Assembly (NCBI GenBank): GCA_910583555.1
Contig: CAJTXO010000008.1
Coordinates: 93,555-129,893 of the forward strand
Direction of reading: 5' to 3'
Source of the DNA: an uncultured Eubacterium sp.
GTDB lineage: Bacteria > Bacillota > Clostridia > Lachnospirales > Lachnospiraceae
Length of the DNA: 36,339 bases
Shown: piece by piece, positions 15,691-24,633 of the stretch
How the letters are laid out: the number at the start of each line of letters is the position of its first letter
How positions within the stretch are numbered: position 1 is the first letter of the stretch
The notes under the pieces: model-generated
Told to the model about the DNA's origin: nothing
Databases searched by the model: none
Seen by the model: the letters and a program-made list of their open reading frames with translations, nothing else
Program-made: the position numbers and the translations under genes

Positions 15691-16767
15691 TCACGCTTTT
15701 TTGTTCTTTTGGATCGCTTCCCAAAGTCCATTGATATAAGCCACACCGAGCGCGCGGTCATACAACCCGTATCCCGGCCTCGCCTGCTCATTCCAGATCA
15801 TCCGTCCGTGGTCGGGGCGGATCACCCCGTCAAACCCGGTGTCAATGAGCGCCTTGATGATCTCGTACATATCAAAATTTCCATCGGATGACAGATGGGA
15901 TACTTCGTGGAACAGATCGTCATTCTCATACTTGATGTTGCGGATATGCGCAAAGTGGATCCTCTCTGCGATCTTCGGATTGCGGATGATGTTTGGCAGA
16001 TCGTTGTTCAGGTTGCTGCCGAGCGATCCCGTACAGAATGTAAATCCGTTGTAGATGCTGTTATTCAGCGCGGCGATCTTCAGCATGTCGTCCTCACATG
16101 TGACAATGCGCGGAAGCCCGAACACATCCCAGGCCGGATCGTCTGGATGGACCGCCATCTTGATCTCATATTTCTCACACGTCGGCATGATCCCGTCGAG
16201 GAACACCTTATAATTTTCCCGCAGCTTATCTGCGGTCACATCCTTATATTTGTCAAACAGATCCATGATCTCATCCCGGCGGTTCGGCTCCCAGCCCGGC
16301 ATGACAAACCCGCCGCTCGCCTTCTCGATACGCTCAAACATCTCACTCGCGTCGATGCCGTCGATGATCGAAGAATCATAGGCAAGTGCCGTCGATCCGT
16401 CCGGCAGCGGCATCGCGAGATCGGTCCGCGTCCAGTCAAACACCGGCATAAAATTGTAGCATACCAGATGGATGCCCGCTTTTCCGACCGCCTCCAGGGA
16501 TTTATTGTAATTATCGATCAGTTCGTCCCTCGTCGGCAGACCGATCTTTATGTCTTCGTGTACATTAATACTCTCGATGCCGATCAGTCCCAGCCCGCTC
16601 GCTTCCACTTCCTGTTTGCGCTCCATGACATCCTCATACGTCCACGCCTCGCCGGCCGGAATATCGTGAAGTGCTGTAATGACACCGCTGACGCCCGGTA
16701 TCTGGCGGATCTGTTCCAGTGTGACACTGTCATTTCCCGTGCCATACCATCTTAATGTCATATCCAT
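15691..16767 (-). CDS. uxuA: Mannonate dehydratase
   Basis: UxuA dehydrates D-mannonate to 2-keto-3-deoxygluconate. The product (358 residues from ATG 16767) shows the metal-site motifs of the family: HPDDPAWDVFGLPRIV, FCTGSLGSN, HFAHIRN and RPDHGRMIW, which supply the His, Cys, His and Asp ligands for the divalent metal. The frame is open further upstream (to 16818), but family proteins begin just before TLRWYG, and an AAAGGA lies about 12 nt before this ATG; ATG 16779 is an alternative but is almost on top of that site. It lies between aguA and uxuB, as part of one glucuronate module. Confidence 0.94.
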   Translation of the reverse strand: MDMTLRWYGTGNDSVTLEQIRQIPGVSGVITALHDIPAGEAWTYEDVMERKQEVEASGLGLIGIESINVHEDIKIGLPTRDELIDNYNKSLEAVGKAGIHLVCYNFMPVFDWTRTDLAMPLPDGSTALAYDSSIIDGIDASEMFERIEKASGGFVMPGWEPNRRDEIMDLFDKYKDVTADKLRENYKVFLDGIMPTCEKYEIKMAVHPDDPAWDVFGLPRIVTCEDDMLKIAALNNSIYNGFTFCTGSLGSNLNNDLPNIIRNPKIAERIHFAHIRNIKYENDDLFHEVSHLSSDGNFDMYEIIKALIDTGFDGVIRPDHGRMIWNEQARPGYGLYDRALGVAYINGLWEAIQKNKKA

Positions 16768-16851
16768 ATCTGTTCTCATTCCTTTCTGTTCGTTCTCGTC
16801 GATTCTTTTCCCATTCAATGATCTTCCACTCTCCGTGCAGACGACCTGACG

Positions 16852-18831
16852 CTATTGATAAATCGTCCTTCCCTTTTCGTCGTCGATGCCGCTTTTCCGG
16901 TAAAAGTACGTGTTGACACGGTCGCGCCATTCCTTCGCGTTTTCCAGCTGTCTGGCAAACCGGTCCTTCACGCACGCAAAGGAGCGGTCTGATATTTTCC
17001 CTGCCAGTCCCTCCCACTGTTTCTTCATCGCTTCCACTTCCTCGACGCCTTCAAAATGCGTGTCGTAAATGTGCTGGATCAGTGTCTTTCCCGTTTTTAA
17101 CACGTACGTATACGGGATGTAGTGGAAAAAGAGCAGCAGCTCCTCTGGACACTTCTCCTTATTGGCATAGCGTGAGCGCCAGGGCTCGTTGTACTGTTCG
17201 ACATAGCCGGTTCCCGCGCCCGTCCGGTCCACGCCGATGCCGTGCAGATCCGCCCTGTGGTACGTTCCCCAGCGGTCGTACTCGTATCCGTCGATATCCG
17301 GGCCGTAATGGGTATGCGGTGTCACCATCCAGCCGATCCCGAGCGGGGCATTGTACTTTTCATACGTCGCCCACGAGCCGCAGAGCATCGGCACGACTGT
17401 ATCGGTCACATCATCCTCGCGCGAAAGGGAGAGCCTGCTCCACTCTCTCGCGATCTGCTCCGCCGAAAGCGTCCCATCCATCGCCAGCCGCCCAAATCCA
17501 TAGAGATTGGCCGCCGCCAGATCGTTTCCGGTCCAGTTCTCATCATCGCCCGTATTGATCACGCCCGCGATCCCGCAGACGACATGTGAAACCGCCGTCC
17601 CATCGCCGCCAATGTCAAACGCCAGTATCTCCTTCCACATCGGAATGAGATAGCACAGATCGATCTGCTGTCCGGTATATTCCTGCGCGATCTGTACCTC
17701 GAGCATCATGTTCGTCTTTTTCAGCCCGCCAAACAGCGGCGATACCGGCTCCCGCACCTGAAAATCCATGGGCCCGTTCTTGATCTGAAGGATCACATTG
17801 TCGTCAAACTTCCCGTCCAGTTCCATAAAATGATCGTAGGCCGCCCTCGCGCGGTCCGTCTTCCGGTCGCGCCAGTCCTGTCCGCAATTGTACACAAAAC
17901 AGCGCCACACGAGCGTTCCGCCGTACGGCGCCAGCGCTCTCGCCAGCATATTGGCGCCGTCCACATGGGTGCGCCCGTACGTAAACGGCCCCGGCCGCCC
18001 TTCCGAATCCGCTTTCACGAGAAAACCGCCAAATTCCGGTATTACCTCATACACGTGCTTTACCGTCTTTTCCCACCACGCCGCCACATCGGGATTGAGC
18101 GGGTCACAGACCGCAAGCCCGCCAAGCTGCATCGGCGCCGCGAAATTCACACTGACATACAGCCGGATGCCGTATCTGGCAAACAGCTCCGCGTACTGCT
18201 TCACCTGCTGCAGGTACACGTCGGTGATCAAAAACGTCTCCTTCTCATGAACATTCACATTGTTGATCGTAATGGCGTTCGTGCCGATCGAGGCCACGAG
18301 ACGGGCATACATTTCAATCCTCTCATTGTACATCATCTCGTAATCGTCGTAAAAGAACGATCTTCCCGAATACCCGCGCTCGATGCTGCCATTCATATCG
18401 TCCCAGTGGTCCATCATGCGCAGCGGCGTCGAAGGCGTACAGCAAAACGGCAGTTTTTCGTCAATCTCACCGAGATACACCATACGGGTAAACGCGAACA
18501 CGCCCTGTAAAAGCGCCTCTTCGGATTTTCCCGTAATGATGATATTTTCCTCTTCCTCGCGGATCGCAAAGGTCTGTCCGGCCAGTGAATCGTCCGCTTC
18601 CGCTGTCTGCAGTTCCTCCTCCACCTCTAAATATACCGCGGGTTCGTCTACCGGTTCCCCGCGCCGCATCTCCACAGGCTCGTCTAACATCTCGCTCATC
18701 GAGATACAATATTCCTCCGCCGCCGTCTCAGCGACGCGTCCAAAGGCGAGAAGTACCGGCTCATAGTAGCACGGCCTTCTCAGGTTTTCTGGTATCGGCT
18801 TGTAATCAAGCCAGCATTTTGTATATTTCAT
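16852..18831 (-). CDS. aguA: Alpha-glucuronidase, GH67
   Basis: GH67 enzymes release glucuronic or 4-O-methylglucuronic acid from the non-reducing-end xylose of aldouronates. The 659-residue product has family length. Motifs match the catalytic barrel: VKADSEGRPGPFTYGRTHVD (acid Glu at about residue 277), QIKNGPMDFQVREPVSPLFG (Asp at about 356) and LEVQIAQEYTGQ (Glu at about 384); the spacing 79 and 28 equals that of Geobacillus AguA. There is no signal peptide, so it is cytoplasmic. ATG 18831 with GGGGGA 4-5 nt upstream is preferred to ATG 18843. It is followed by uxuA, linking side-chain removal to glucuronate use. Confidence 0.95.
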   Translation of the reverse strand: MKYTKCWLDYKPIPENLRRPCYYEPVLLAFGRVAETAAEEYCISMSEMLDEPVEMRRGEPVDEPAVYLEVEEELQTAEADDSLAGQTFAIREEEENIIITGKSEEALLQGVFAFTRMVYLGEIDEKLPFCCTPSTPLRMMDHWDDMNGSIERGYSGRSFFYDDYEMMYNERIEMYARLVASIGTNAITINNVNVHEKETFLITDVYLQQVKQYAELFARYGIRLYVSVNFAAPMQLGGLAVCDPLNPDVAAWWEKTVKHVYEVIPEFGGFLVKADSEGRPGPFTYGRTHVDGANMLARALAPYGGTLVWRCFVYNCGQDWRDRKTDRARAAYDHFMELDGKFDDNVILQIKNGPMDFQVREPVSPLFGGLKKTNMMLEVQIAQEYTGQQIDLCYLIPMWKEILAFDIGGDGTAVSHVVCGIAGVINTGDDENWTGNDLAAANLYGFGRLAMDGTLSAEQIAREWSRLSLSREDDVTDTVVPMLCGSWATYEKYNAPLGIGWMVTPHTHYGPDIDGYEYDRWGTYHRADLHGIGVDRTGAGTGYVEQYNEPWRSRYANKEKCPEELLLFFHYIPYTYVLKTGKTLIQHIYDTHFEGVEEVEAMKKQWEGLAGKISDRSFACVKDRFARQLENAKEWRDRVNTYFYRKSGIDDEKGRTIYQ

Positions 18832-18903
18832 CGTTTCCCCCATTTTTCCAGCGGAGAGGCCGTCACCCCGGTCCGCCGCCGTTTTGCGTGCCTTTGCTTC
18901 GCG

Positions 18904-21042
18904 TCACTCCGGCAGAACTACCGGCTCACCTTCATGTCTGACGATATGCTTCACCGGTTTCCTGCCGAGAAGTTCCGCGCTCCGCGCATCCGGCTGGCTC
19001 GTGCCGACATACACCTCGTAGTCACAGGCGTTCAAAACCTTCGCGCCGTCCTCGTTATACAAGCCGAAATCCTCATCCGTCAGTGTCAGGCTCACCACCT
19101 GCTCCCCGCCCGGTCCGAGCGTAACCTTTTTCAGTGCCTTCAACTGGAAATTCGGCGCGTCTTCTGTGCAGGCGTGGATATATACCTGTACCGTCTCCGC
19201 CCCTTCCATTTTTCCTGTATTTTTCAGCGTCGCCATAACCGTGACCTGACCGCCTTTTTCGATCGTTTCCGCAGAAATGTTCGAATCTGTGATTTCAAAC
19301 TCCGTATAACTCAACCCGTACCCAAACGGATACAACGCCTCCTGCTTCATATAACGGTAGGTGCGGTTTTTCATGGAATAGTCCTTAAAATCTGGAAGTT
19401 CTTCTGTCGTGCGGTAGAACGTCACCGGTAGTTTGCCCTCCGGGGAAGCTTCTCCAAACAGAATATCCGCGATCGCTTTCCCGCCTCTCGCTCCCGGATA
19501 CCATCCCTGCAGGATCGCGGGAATGTGCGCATCCGCGTACGGTACGGCCAGAGCGCTTCCCGATAACAGCACGAGAACGACCGGCTTGCCTGATTTCACC
19601 AGTTCTTCCAGCACCTCTTCCTGAAGGCCCGGCAGATTCAGTCCCGGCTTGTCTCCGCTGGCAAATTCATTTCCTTCGTCGCCCTCTTCACCCTCTAAGC
19701 TGGCATCCAGCCCCATGCAGGCGATGATGACATCCGACGCGTCCGCCACCGCCCGGACTTCCGACATCCTGTCATTTCCCTGTGACAGTCCCTGGATCCG
19801 GTCTTTGCACAGATGGCACCCCTCGGAATACAGAACGCGTACCTCATCGCCGACATATGCCTGGATCCCTTCCAGGACCGTTATGTACTCGGACGCTGTC
19901 CCCTCGTAGTTTCCGACCAGCGCTTTCCGGTTATTCGCATTCGGCCCGATGACGCCGATCGTCCGGTACGCCGTCTTGTCCAAAGGAAGCAGCGCATCTT
20001 CATTTTTCAAAAGGACAGCGCTCTTTTTCGCCGCTCTCTCGTTCAGTTTTCTGTGCTTCTCACAGTCAACCACCCCGTAATCGATGGCGTTAAACGGCAC
20101 TTTGTCCTGCGGATCAAACAGGCCGAGCCTCATACGGGTCGTAAGCAGACGCACGACCGCGCGGGTGATCGTCTCCTCTTCGACCAGACCGTCTTCCACC
20201 GCCTTTAACAGATTGCCGTAAATGTTTCCGCAGTTGAGGTCACATCCGCGGTTCATCGCCAGGGCGACACTCTCCACAGGAGTAGATGTAACCATATGAT
20301 ATTCATGGAAATCTTTGATCGCCCAACAGTCGGACGTGACATGCCCTTTGAACTGCCACTCGCCGCGGAGGATATCCTCGAGCAGCCGTTTGCTGCCACA
20401 GCACGGCTCGTCATTCGTGCGGTTATACGCGCCCATGACCACTTCCACACCCGCCTCTTTGACACATGCCTTAAACGCGGGCAGATACGTTTCCCGCAGA
20501 TCCTGTTCACTCACGACCGCGTTAAAGCTGTGCCGCTCGTCCTCCGGGCCGGAATGCACGGCAAAGTGCTTCGCGCAGGCGGCGACCTTCATATACGTTT
20601 CGTCGTTCCCCTGCATTCCCTCGATAAATCTGACGCCCAGCCTCGAAGTCAGGTACGGATCCTCGCCAAAGGTTTCATGTCCCCGGCCCCATCTAGGATC
20701 GCGGAAAATATTGACATTGGGAGACCAAAAGGTAAGTCCTTTATAAATGTCGTAATCGCCGTACTTTTGCTGCACATTGAACTTCGCGCGGCCTTCGTCG
20801 GAAACAGCCTCCGCAATTTCCTCCATAAAATCCTCATCAAATGTGGCGGCCAGGCCAATCGCCTGTGGGAACACGGTCGCCGTACCCGCCCTCGCCACGC
20901 CGTGAAGCGCCTCGTTCCAGTAGTTATAGGCTTTCACGCCCAGTCTGTCGATGGATGGAGCCCCGTGAAGGGTCTGGTACACCTTCTCCTCCAATGTCAT
21001 CTCCGCTACAAGGGCCTCCGCTCTCTCTTCAAACGTTTTCAT
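18904..21042 (-). CDS. GH3 glycoside hydrolase, probable beta-xylosidase
   Basis: The 712-residue product has the GH3 N-terminal barrel with NYWNEALHGVAR, WSPNVNIFRDPRWGRGHETF and AACAKHFAVHSGPE, the nucleophile motif VTSDCWAI (Asp at about residue 238), the second alpha/beta sandwich domain with a GLDASLEGEEGDEG segment likely holding the acid/base Glu, and a C-terminal fibronectin III-like domain. This combination is typical of beta-xylosidase/arabinosidase-type GH3. There is no signal peptide, so it probably acts on imported xylo-oligosaccharides. The start ATG 21042 follows GGAGG at 5-6 nt; the frame upstream is open to 21090. Substrate is inferred from motif type and neighbours (GH67, uxu genes), and beta-glucosidase activity cannot be excluded. 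Confidence 0.92.
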   Translation of the reverse strand: MKTFEERAEALVAEMTLEEKVYQTLHGAPSIDRLGVKAYNYWNEALHGVARAGTATVFPQAIGLAATFDEDFMEEIAEAVSDEGRAKFNVQQKYGDYDIYKGLTFWSPNVNIFRDPRWGRGHETFGEDPYLTSRLGVRFIEGMQGNDETYMKVAACAKHFAVHSGPEDERHSFNAVVSEQDLRETYLPAFKACVKEAGVEVVMGAYNRTNDEPCCGSKRLLEDILRGEWQFKGHVTSDCWAIKDFHEYHMVTSTPVESVALAMNRGCDLNCGNIYGNLLKAVEDGLVEEETITRAVVRLLTTRMRLGLFDPQDKVPFNAIDYGVVDCEKHRKLNERAAKKSAVLLKNEDALLPLDKTAYRTIGVIGPNANNRKALVGNYEGTASEYITVLEGIQAYVGDEVRVLYSEGCHLCKDRIQGLSQGNDRMSEVRAVADASDVIIACMGLDASLEGEEGDEGNEFASGDKPGLNLPGLQEEVLEELVKSGKPVVLVLLSGSALAVPYADAHIPAILQGWYPGARGGKAIADILFGEASPEGKLPVTFYRTTEELPDFKDYSMKNRTYRYMKQEALYPFGYGLSYTEFEITDSNISAETIEKGGQVTVMATLKNTGKMEGAETVQVYIHACTEDAPNFQLKALKKVTLGPGGEQVVSLTLTDEDFGLYNEDGAKVLNACDYEVYVGTSQPDARSAELLGRKPVKHIVRHEGEPVVLPE

Positions 21043-21097
21043 CCAATCCTCCATTCCCGTGCATGAACGCTGCACAAATTTACGTTTCATTTAAAAC

Positions 21098-21140
21098 AGG
21101 GCTGTACAAAACAAACGTATCGTTTATTCTGAACAGCCCT
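21098..21140 (-). terminator. Long hairpin between the binding-protein gene and GH3 (partial terminator or mRNA stabiliser)
   Basis: AGGGCTGT (21098-21105) pairs with ACAGCCCT (21133-21140), with an inner stem AAACG/CGTTT. On the minus strand the stem is followed by GTTTTAAAT, a weak T-tract. In ABC operons such hairpins after a binding-protein gene often stabilise or segment the mRNA. Confidence 0.6.
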
Positions 21141-21158
21141 TTGTCACACTACTTCATG

Positions 21159-21180
21159 ATCCATTGAGTAAACAATGGAT
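21159..21180 (-). promoter_or_regulatory. Second hairpin at the stop codon of the binding-protein gene
   Basis: ATCCATTG, a 6-nt loop and CAATGGAT form a perfect 8-bp stem immediately at the end of the solute-binding protein gene; the last base belongs to its stop codon. With the adjacent longer hairpin it forms a double-structured spacer before GH3. Confidence 0.6.
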
Positions 21181-22628
21181 TATTTTGAATGAGAAGCAGC
21201 AAAGTTTGCATATTTCTTATTCATATCACTAATCTTGCTGTCCCATTTTGAGGAAATGGCCTCAATCTGCTGCTGAGGTTTCTTCGCGCCCGCATATACA
21301 GAGTAGCAGAAATCACCATAATCCAGATCACTGATCATCGGCAGGAAAGATGTCTGCTTATGCTCTACTTCTGTCATCATCTGAAGTGTCTCATCTACCG
21401 CACGCTCATCTTTAAACTGCTCATAGTATGTCTCTTTCCACGCATCATCTAACTCAAAACCTGGAGTTGCCTCTGTGTAGAGGTCATAAGCAAACGCGAT
21501 CTTTTCAGCTGTATCCTGGTCGAAGCAGCTCGGCATTACAATGATATTGTCGTTTGGTATCGTTCTGTTCGTCGCGCCTTCCACTTTTTCATTGTACGGG
21601 AACATAACGAAGCCCCACTCGTCTTCCATATTCGAGAACGCGTTGATCTCATAAACCTCGGATGTCTGCATCGCAACCTCACCATCACGGAATGCTGCTT
21701 TATACCAATCCCATGCAGCTCCGTCCGGTTTCGGCATGATATAACCTTTGTTGTAAATATCCATACCCCAGTTCATAGCCTCGAGGAATTCTTTCGTTCC
21801 GGTAGCATTCTCGTACTCGCCCTTATCGTTGCGCGATACAAATGTTGCGTTGTTGTTTGCCGCGCACATTGGCAGATAATATTTCGAGAAGCTGGCAAGT
21901 GCATAGCGGTCTGTTTTACCGTCGCCGTCTGAGTCGATCGTAAGTTTCTTACAGTACTCCTCAAACTTGCTCCATGTCCAGTCGCCGCTCGCCTGCAGAT
22001 CATATGGCTCATCTTCCGGAATGCCGGCTTCCTTCAGCATACGCTTGTTGAAGAACAATCCTCCACGAGGCTCAGCCTCCGGATTCATACCCCAGATTCC
22101 GTTACCGATGCTCATGATCTCCGTTACGGTCGGATTCCATTTTTCCTCTGTGAAATCCAGTTCCGGCAGTTCTTTCAGGTTATACATCAAACCTTTCATC
22201 AGCGGAGCCGAAACGAACTCCTGATAGAGATAAAACAACTGACAGCTCGGACTGTTTGACATAACGCCGTTTACGTATGTCTCCTGCTGGTCGGTGTAAG
22301 AATACATCGTCTTACGCTCGATGTTAAACTTATACTTCTCCATGATCTCCTTGCGGTAGTCCTCCGTCGCCTTTGCGTAATCCGAGTCACCCACCTCTTC
22401 AGAAGTATACCAGTCGCCGATCGTGATCGTCATACCTCCCAGATCATCAAATGTCTTTTTGCCTGCTGAACCACCCTGATTGTCATCACCACCTGGCGCT
22501 GCAGTCGCATTTGCGTTTCCTTCCCCACTGCTCGACTCCGGTGTATCTCCACCACATCCCGTCAGAGAACCAACAGTCAATACAACTGCAAGACCCATGG
22601 CAATCAACTTCTTCGTGTTCATTTTCAT
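21180..22628 (-). CDS. ABC transporter extracellular solute-binding lipoprotein
   Basis: The 482-residue product has a lipoprotein signal peptide with lipobox LTGC (lipidated Cys at about residue 25), a Gly/Ser/Asp/Asn-rich flexible linker (about residues 26-55), then a two-lobed solute-binding domain of the CUT1 (sugar-oligomer) type, including FFNKRMLKEAGIPEDEPYDL and the block NAFSNMEDEWGFVMFPYNEK near the middle. It captures a saccharide outside the membrane for the two permeases encoded just upstream. ATG 22628 follows AAAGGAGG at about 10 nt. The double hairpin after its stop suggests higher expression than that of the flanking genes. The ligand is not deducible; aldouronate or xylo-oligosaccharide is inferred from context. 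Confidence 0.92.
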   Translation of the reverse strand: MKMNTKKLIAMGLAVVLTVGSLTGCGGDTPESSSGEGNANATAAPGGDDNQGGSAGKKTFDDLGGMTITIGDWYTSEEVGDSDYAKATEDYRKEIMEKYKFNIERKTMYSYTDQQETYVNGVMSNSPSCQLFYLYQEFVSAPLMKGLMYNLKELPELDFTEEKWNPTVTEIMSIGNGIWGMNPEAEPRGGLFFNKRMLKEAGIPEDEPYDLQASGDWTWSKFEEYCKKLTIDSDGDGKTDRYALASFSKYYLPMCAANNNATFVSRNDKGEYENATGTKEFLEAMNWGMDIYNKGYIMPKPDGAAWDWYKAAFRDGEVAMQTSEVYEINAFSNMEDEWGFVMFPYNEKVEGATNRTIPNDNIIVMPSCFDQDTAEKIAFAYDLYTEATPGFELDDAWKETYYEQFKDERAVDETLQMMTEVEHKQTSFLPMISDLDYGDFCYSVYAGAKKPQQQIEAISSKWDSKISDMNKKYANFAASHSK

Positions 22629-22662
22629 GATTTATTAACCTCCTTTAATTTATTTATCGTTA

Positions 22663-22703
22663 CACCCCGCCCGGACAGACAGGGTGATAACTACATCGTA
22701 GTT
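22663..22703 (-). promoter_or_regulatory. Two small hairpins in the leader of the binding-protein gene
   Basis: CACCC (22663-22667) can pair with GGGTG (22682-22686), and AACTAC (22689-22694) with GTAGTT (22698-22703), in the 99-bp gap between permease and binding-protein genes. They may set relative expression in the operon. No promoter was recognised in the gap. Confidence 0.4.
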
Positions 22704-22727
22704 GCTGCGTCATATTTGTTTTACCTA

Positions 22728-23726
22728 TTACATCTTGATACCACTCTGGCTCAAACTTTCCACAAATCCTTTCTGCGCAAACAGATACAATATGATCAGC
22801 GGTATGATGACCATGAGCGTACCCGTGGCGATCATCCCCTGCGAATAGGCAGTGGTCGCCTTTTTCGCTATGCCGCGCACATCCAGGTAACTGTCCAGCG
22901 CTCCTGCCAGATTTGACAGTTTATTCGAGAGCAGGGCAAAATCCTGACTCAGGAACAGGTTGGAATAAAAGGAATCGGTCCACTGCCAAACATACGCAAA
23001 CAGGAAACACGACGTAATGATCGGCTTTGCGTCCGGCAGCATGATCTTGACAAAGGTTGCCACCTTTCCACATCCATCCACGTAAGCCGCCTCTTCCAGT
23101 TCCTTCGGGATACCGCGGAAGAACTGGCGGATCATGTAGATATACAGACCACTCTTCAACCCCATACATCCGAGACACATGAGTGCGTACGGCGTCGCTG
23201 AATTCAGCAGGTTTAACGGCTTGCCGCCATTAAACAGGGCGAAGATACCAAAAATATCAAAGTAACAGAAATTCAGATACAGCGATGACTGGATCGTTGA
23301 CGGCGGTACGAGGATCACGAGGATCACCGCGCCGAACCACAATCCCTTCAACGGGAATTTGTATCTGGCAAAACCATATCCCACCAGCGTACAGGAAACG
23401 ATCTGGAGTACGCTGACCAACAGGGAGATCAGCGCTGTATTCAACAGCGACTGCCAGTATTTCATAAGAAAGGCAGCAATCTGATAGTTGCTCGTCGTAA
23501 AATGCCGCGGTATCGCAACGATCGTAGAATCATACAAGTCCCGCTCTTCCATGAAACTCAGGGAAATCTTATTTAACAACGGCTGTAAAATCATGAAACA
23601 TAATCCAAACAGTAAGACGGCACGCACGATCTTGTAAAACACGTTAAAAGATGTCTTTCTCAATAGGTACCCGTTGGATTTTTTGTTTCGTTCGATAAAG
23701 GTTTTAAATTTATTCTTTTTATTCAT
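22728..23726 (-). CDS. Carbohydrate ABC transporter permease, CUT1 (second transporter, MalG-like)
   Basis: The 332-residue integral membrane protein has about six TM segments and the ATPase-contacting EAA loop (EEAAYVDGCGKVATFVKIML followed by PDAKP). The C-terminal end GFVESLSQSGIKM is typical of MalG-type subunits. It has an unusually long, basic N-terminal cytoplasmic extension (MNKKNKFKTFIERNKKSNGY). It overlaps the end of the partner permease by 8 bp, consistent with coupled translation and a heterodimeric channel. The ribosome-binding site is weak (GAGGGTG). No ATPase gene is present; such systems commonly share one encoded elsewhere. Confidence 0.93.
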   Translation of the reverse strand: MNKKNKFKTFIERNKKSNGYLLRKTSFNVFYKIVRAVLLFGLCFMILQPLLNKISLSFMEERDLYDSTIVAIPRHFTTSNYQIAAFLMKYWQSLLNTALISLLVSVLQIVSCTLVGYGFARYKFPLKGLWFGAVILVILVPPSTIQSSLYLNFCYFDIFGIFALFNGGKPLNLLNSATPYALMCLGCMGLKSGLYIYMIRQFFRGIPKELEEAAYVDGCGKVATFVKIMLPDAKPIITSCFLFAYVWQWTDSFYSNLFLSQDFALLSNKLSNLAGALDSYLDVRGIAKKATTAYSQGMIATGTLMVIIPLIILYLFAQKGFVESLSQSGIKM

Positions 23727-24633
23727 AATAGTACACCCTCTTAGAAATAATCAGCGAAACAATACCAAGGATAACAATTACGCATAAGAAGTATACCCAA
23801 GCCATCGCCGAACTAAATCCATAATTCAACTTTCCTACCTCCTCGGAGATCTTCGTCATGACCGTATTGTCCGTCTTTAAGAAGAAATCGATTACGGTAT
23901 ATACTACGTTTACGAGTATCATAGAGCTGACCATAGGGAACGTGATCTTCCAAAAACTTTCCCATGCCGTACATCCCTCGATTTTTGCTGCTTCAAACAT
24001 GCTTGGTGAAATCGTCTGCAGCGCGGAGAGGAACATGATGATCTGGATACCGGAAGCAATCGCGATATCATACACCTTGTTGATGATGTTGAACACATAA
24101 CCGAACATGATGGACATCGGGCTGCTGTCCGACGTCACGAGAATACTCTCGAGCACGCCGGTGATACTGGCCTCATTGTTCGTGTCCGCGATGACCTCTT
24201 TCATATCCTGGAGCAGGGCATTGTTATACTCCACGCCGACAATGACACCGGATGAAAGAATGACCGGAAGGAAGAAGATCGCACGTACCGCGCCCCTTCC
24301 TTTGAAATTCTGATTCAGCAAAAGCGCGATGAAAAAGCTGAATATGAGTGTGGCCGGTGTATTGATGAGCATTGTCGTAACCTCGGAGATCAAAAAGGGA
24401 ACAAATTCCGGGTCTACCGTGAAAGCATCCTTATAGTTTTTGATTCCCGCCCAGGACATCGAAAAGCCGGTACCATCTGACATAGGAACGACATCATTGA
24501 ACGTCATCAAAAGCGACTGTCCCAGTGGGACGACCATAAACAGGATAAATCCCAGGATAAATGGAGCAATAAACAAATATCCCGCTACCGCATTTTTAAA
24601 TGCCAGAGTCTTTTTCTTCCTTTGCTTTTTCAT
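23719..24633 (-). CDS. Sugar ABC transporter permease, CUT1 (second transporter, MalF-like)
   Basis: The 304-residue product is an inner-membrane permease with about six TM segments, starting with a basic cytoplasmic stretch and GYLFIAPFILGFILFMVVP, and carrying the EAA loop FEAAKIEGCTAWESFWKITF. A larger extracytoplasmic loop (about residues 140-175) is present. Its ATG overlaps the DUF5696 gene stop (ATGA), with AGGAGGTGG upstream, so the two are translationally coupled. Pairs with the next permease to form the channel for the downstream binding lipoprotein. Confidence 0.93.
   Translation of the reverse strand: MKKQRKKKTLAFKNAVAGYLFIAPFILGFILFMVVPLGQSLLMTFNDVVPMSDGTGFSMSWAGIKNYKDAFTVDPEFVPFLISEVTTMLINTPATLIFSFFIALLLNQNFKGRGAVRAIFFLPVILSSGVIVGVEYNNALLQDMKEVIADTNNEASITGVLESILVTSDSSPMSIMFGYVFNIINKVYDIAIASGIQIIMFLSALQTISPSMFEAAKIEGCTAWESFWKITFPMVSSMILVNVVYTVIDFFLKTDNTVMTKISEEVGKLNYGFSSAMAWVYFLCVIVILGIVSLIISKRVYYYE

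Noticed and set aside
15895..16755. A 286-residue plus-strand frame opposite uxuA.
   Set aside because: Antisense shadow; uxuA metal-site motifs are unambiguous on the minus strand.
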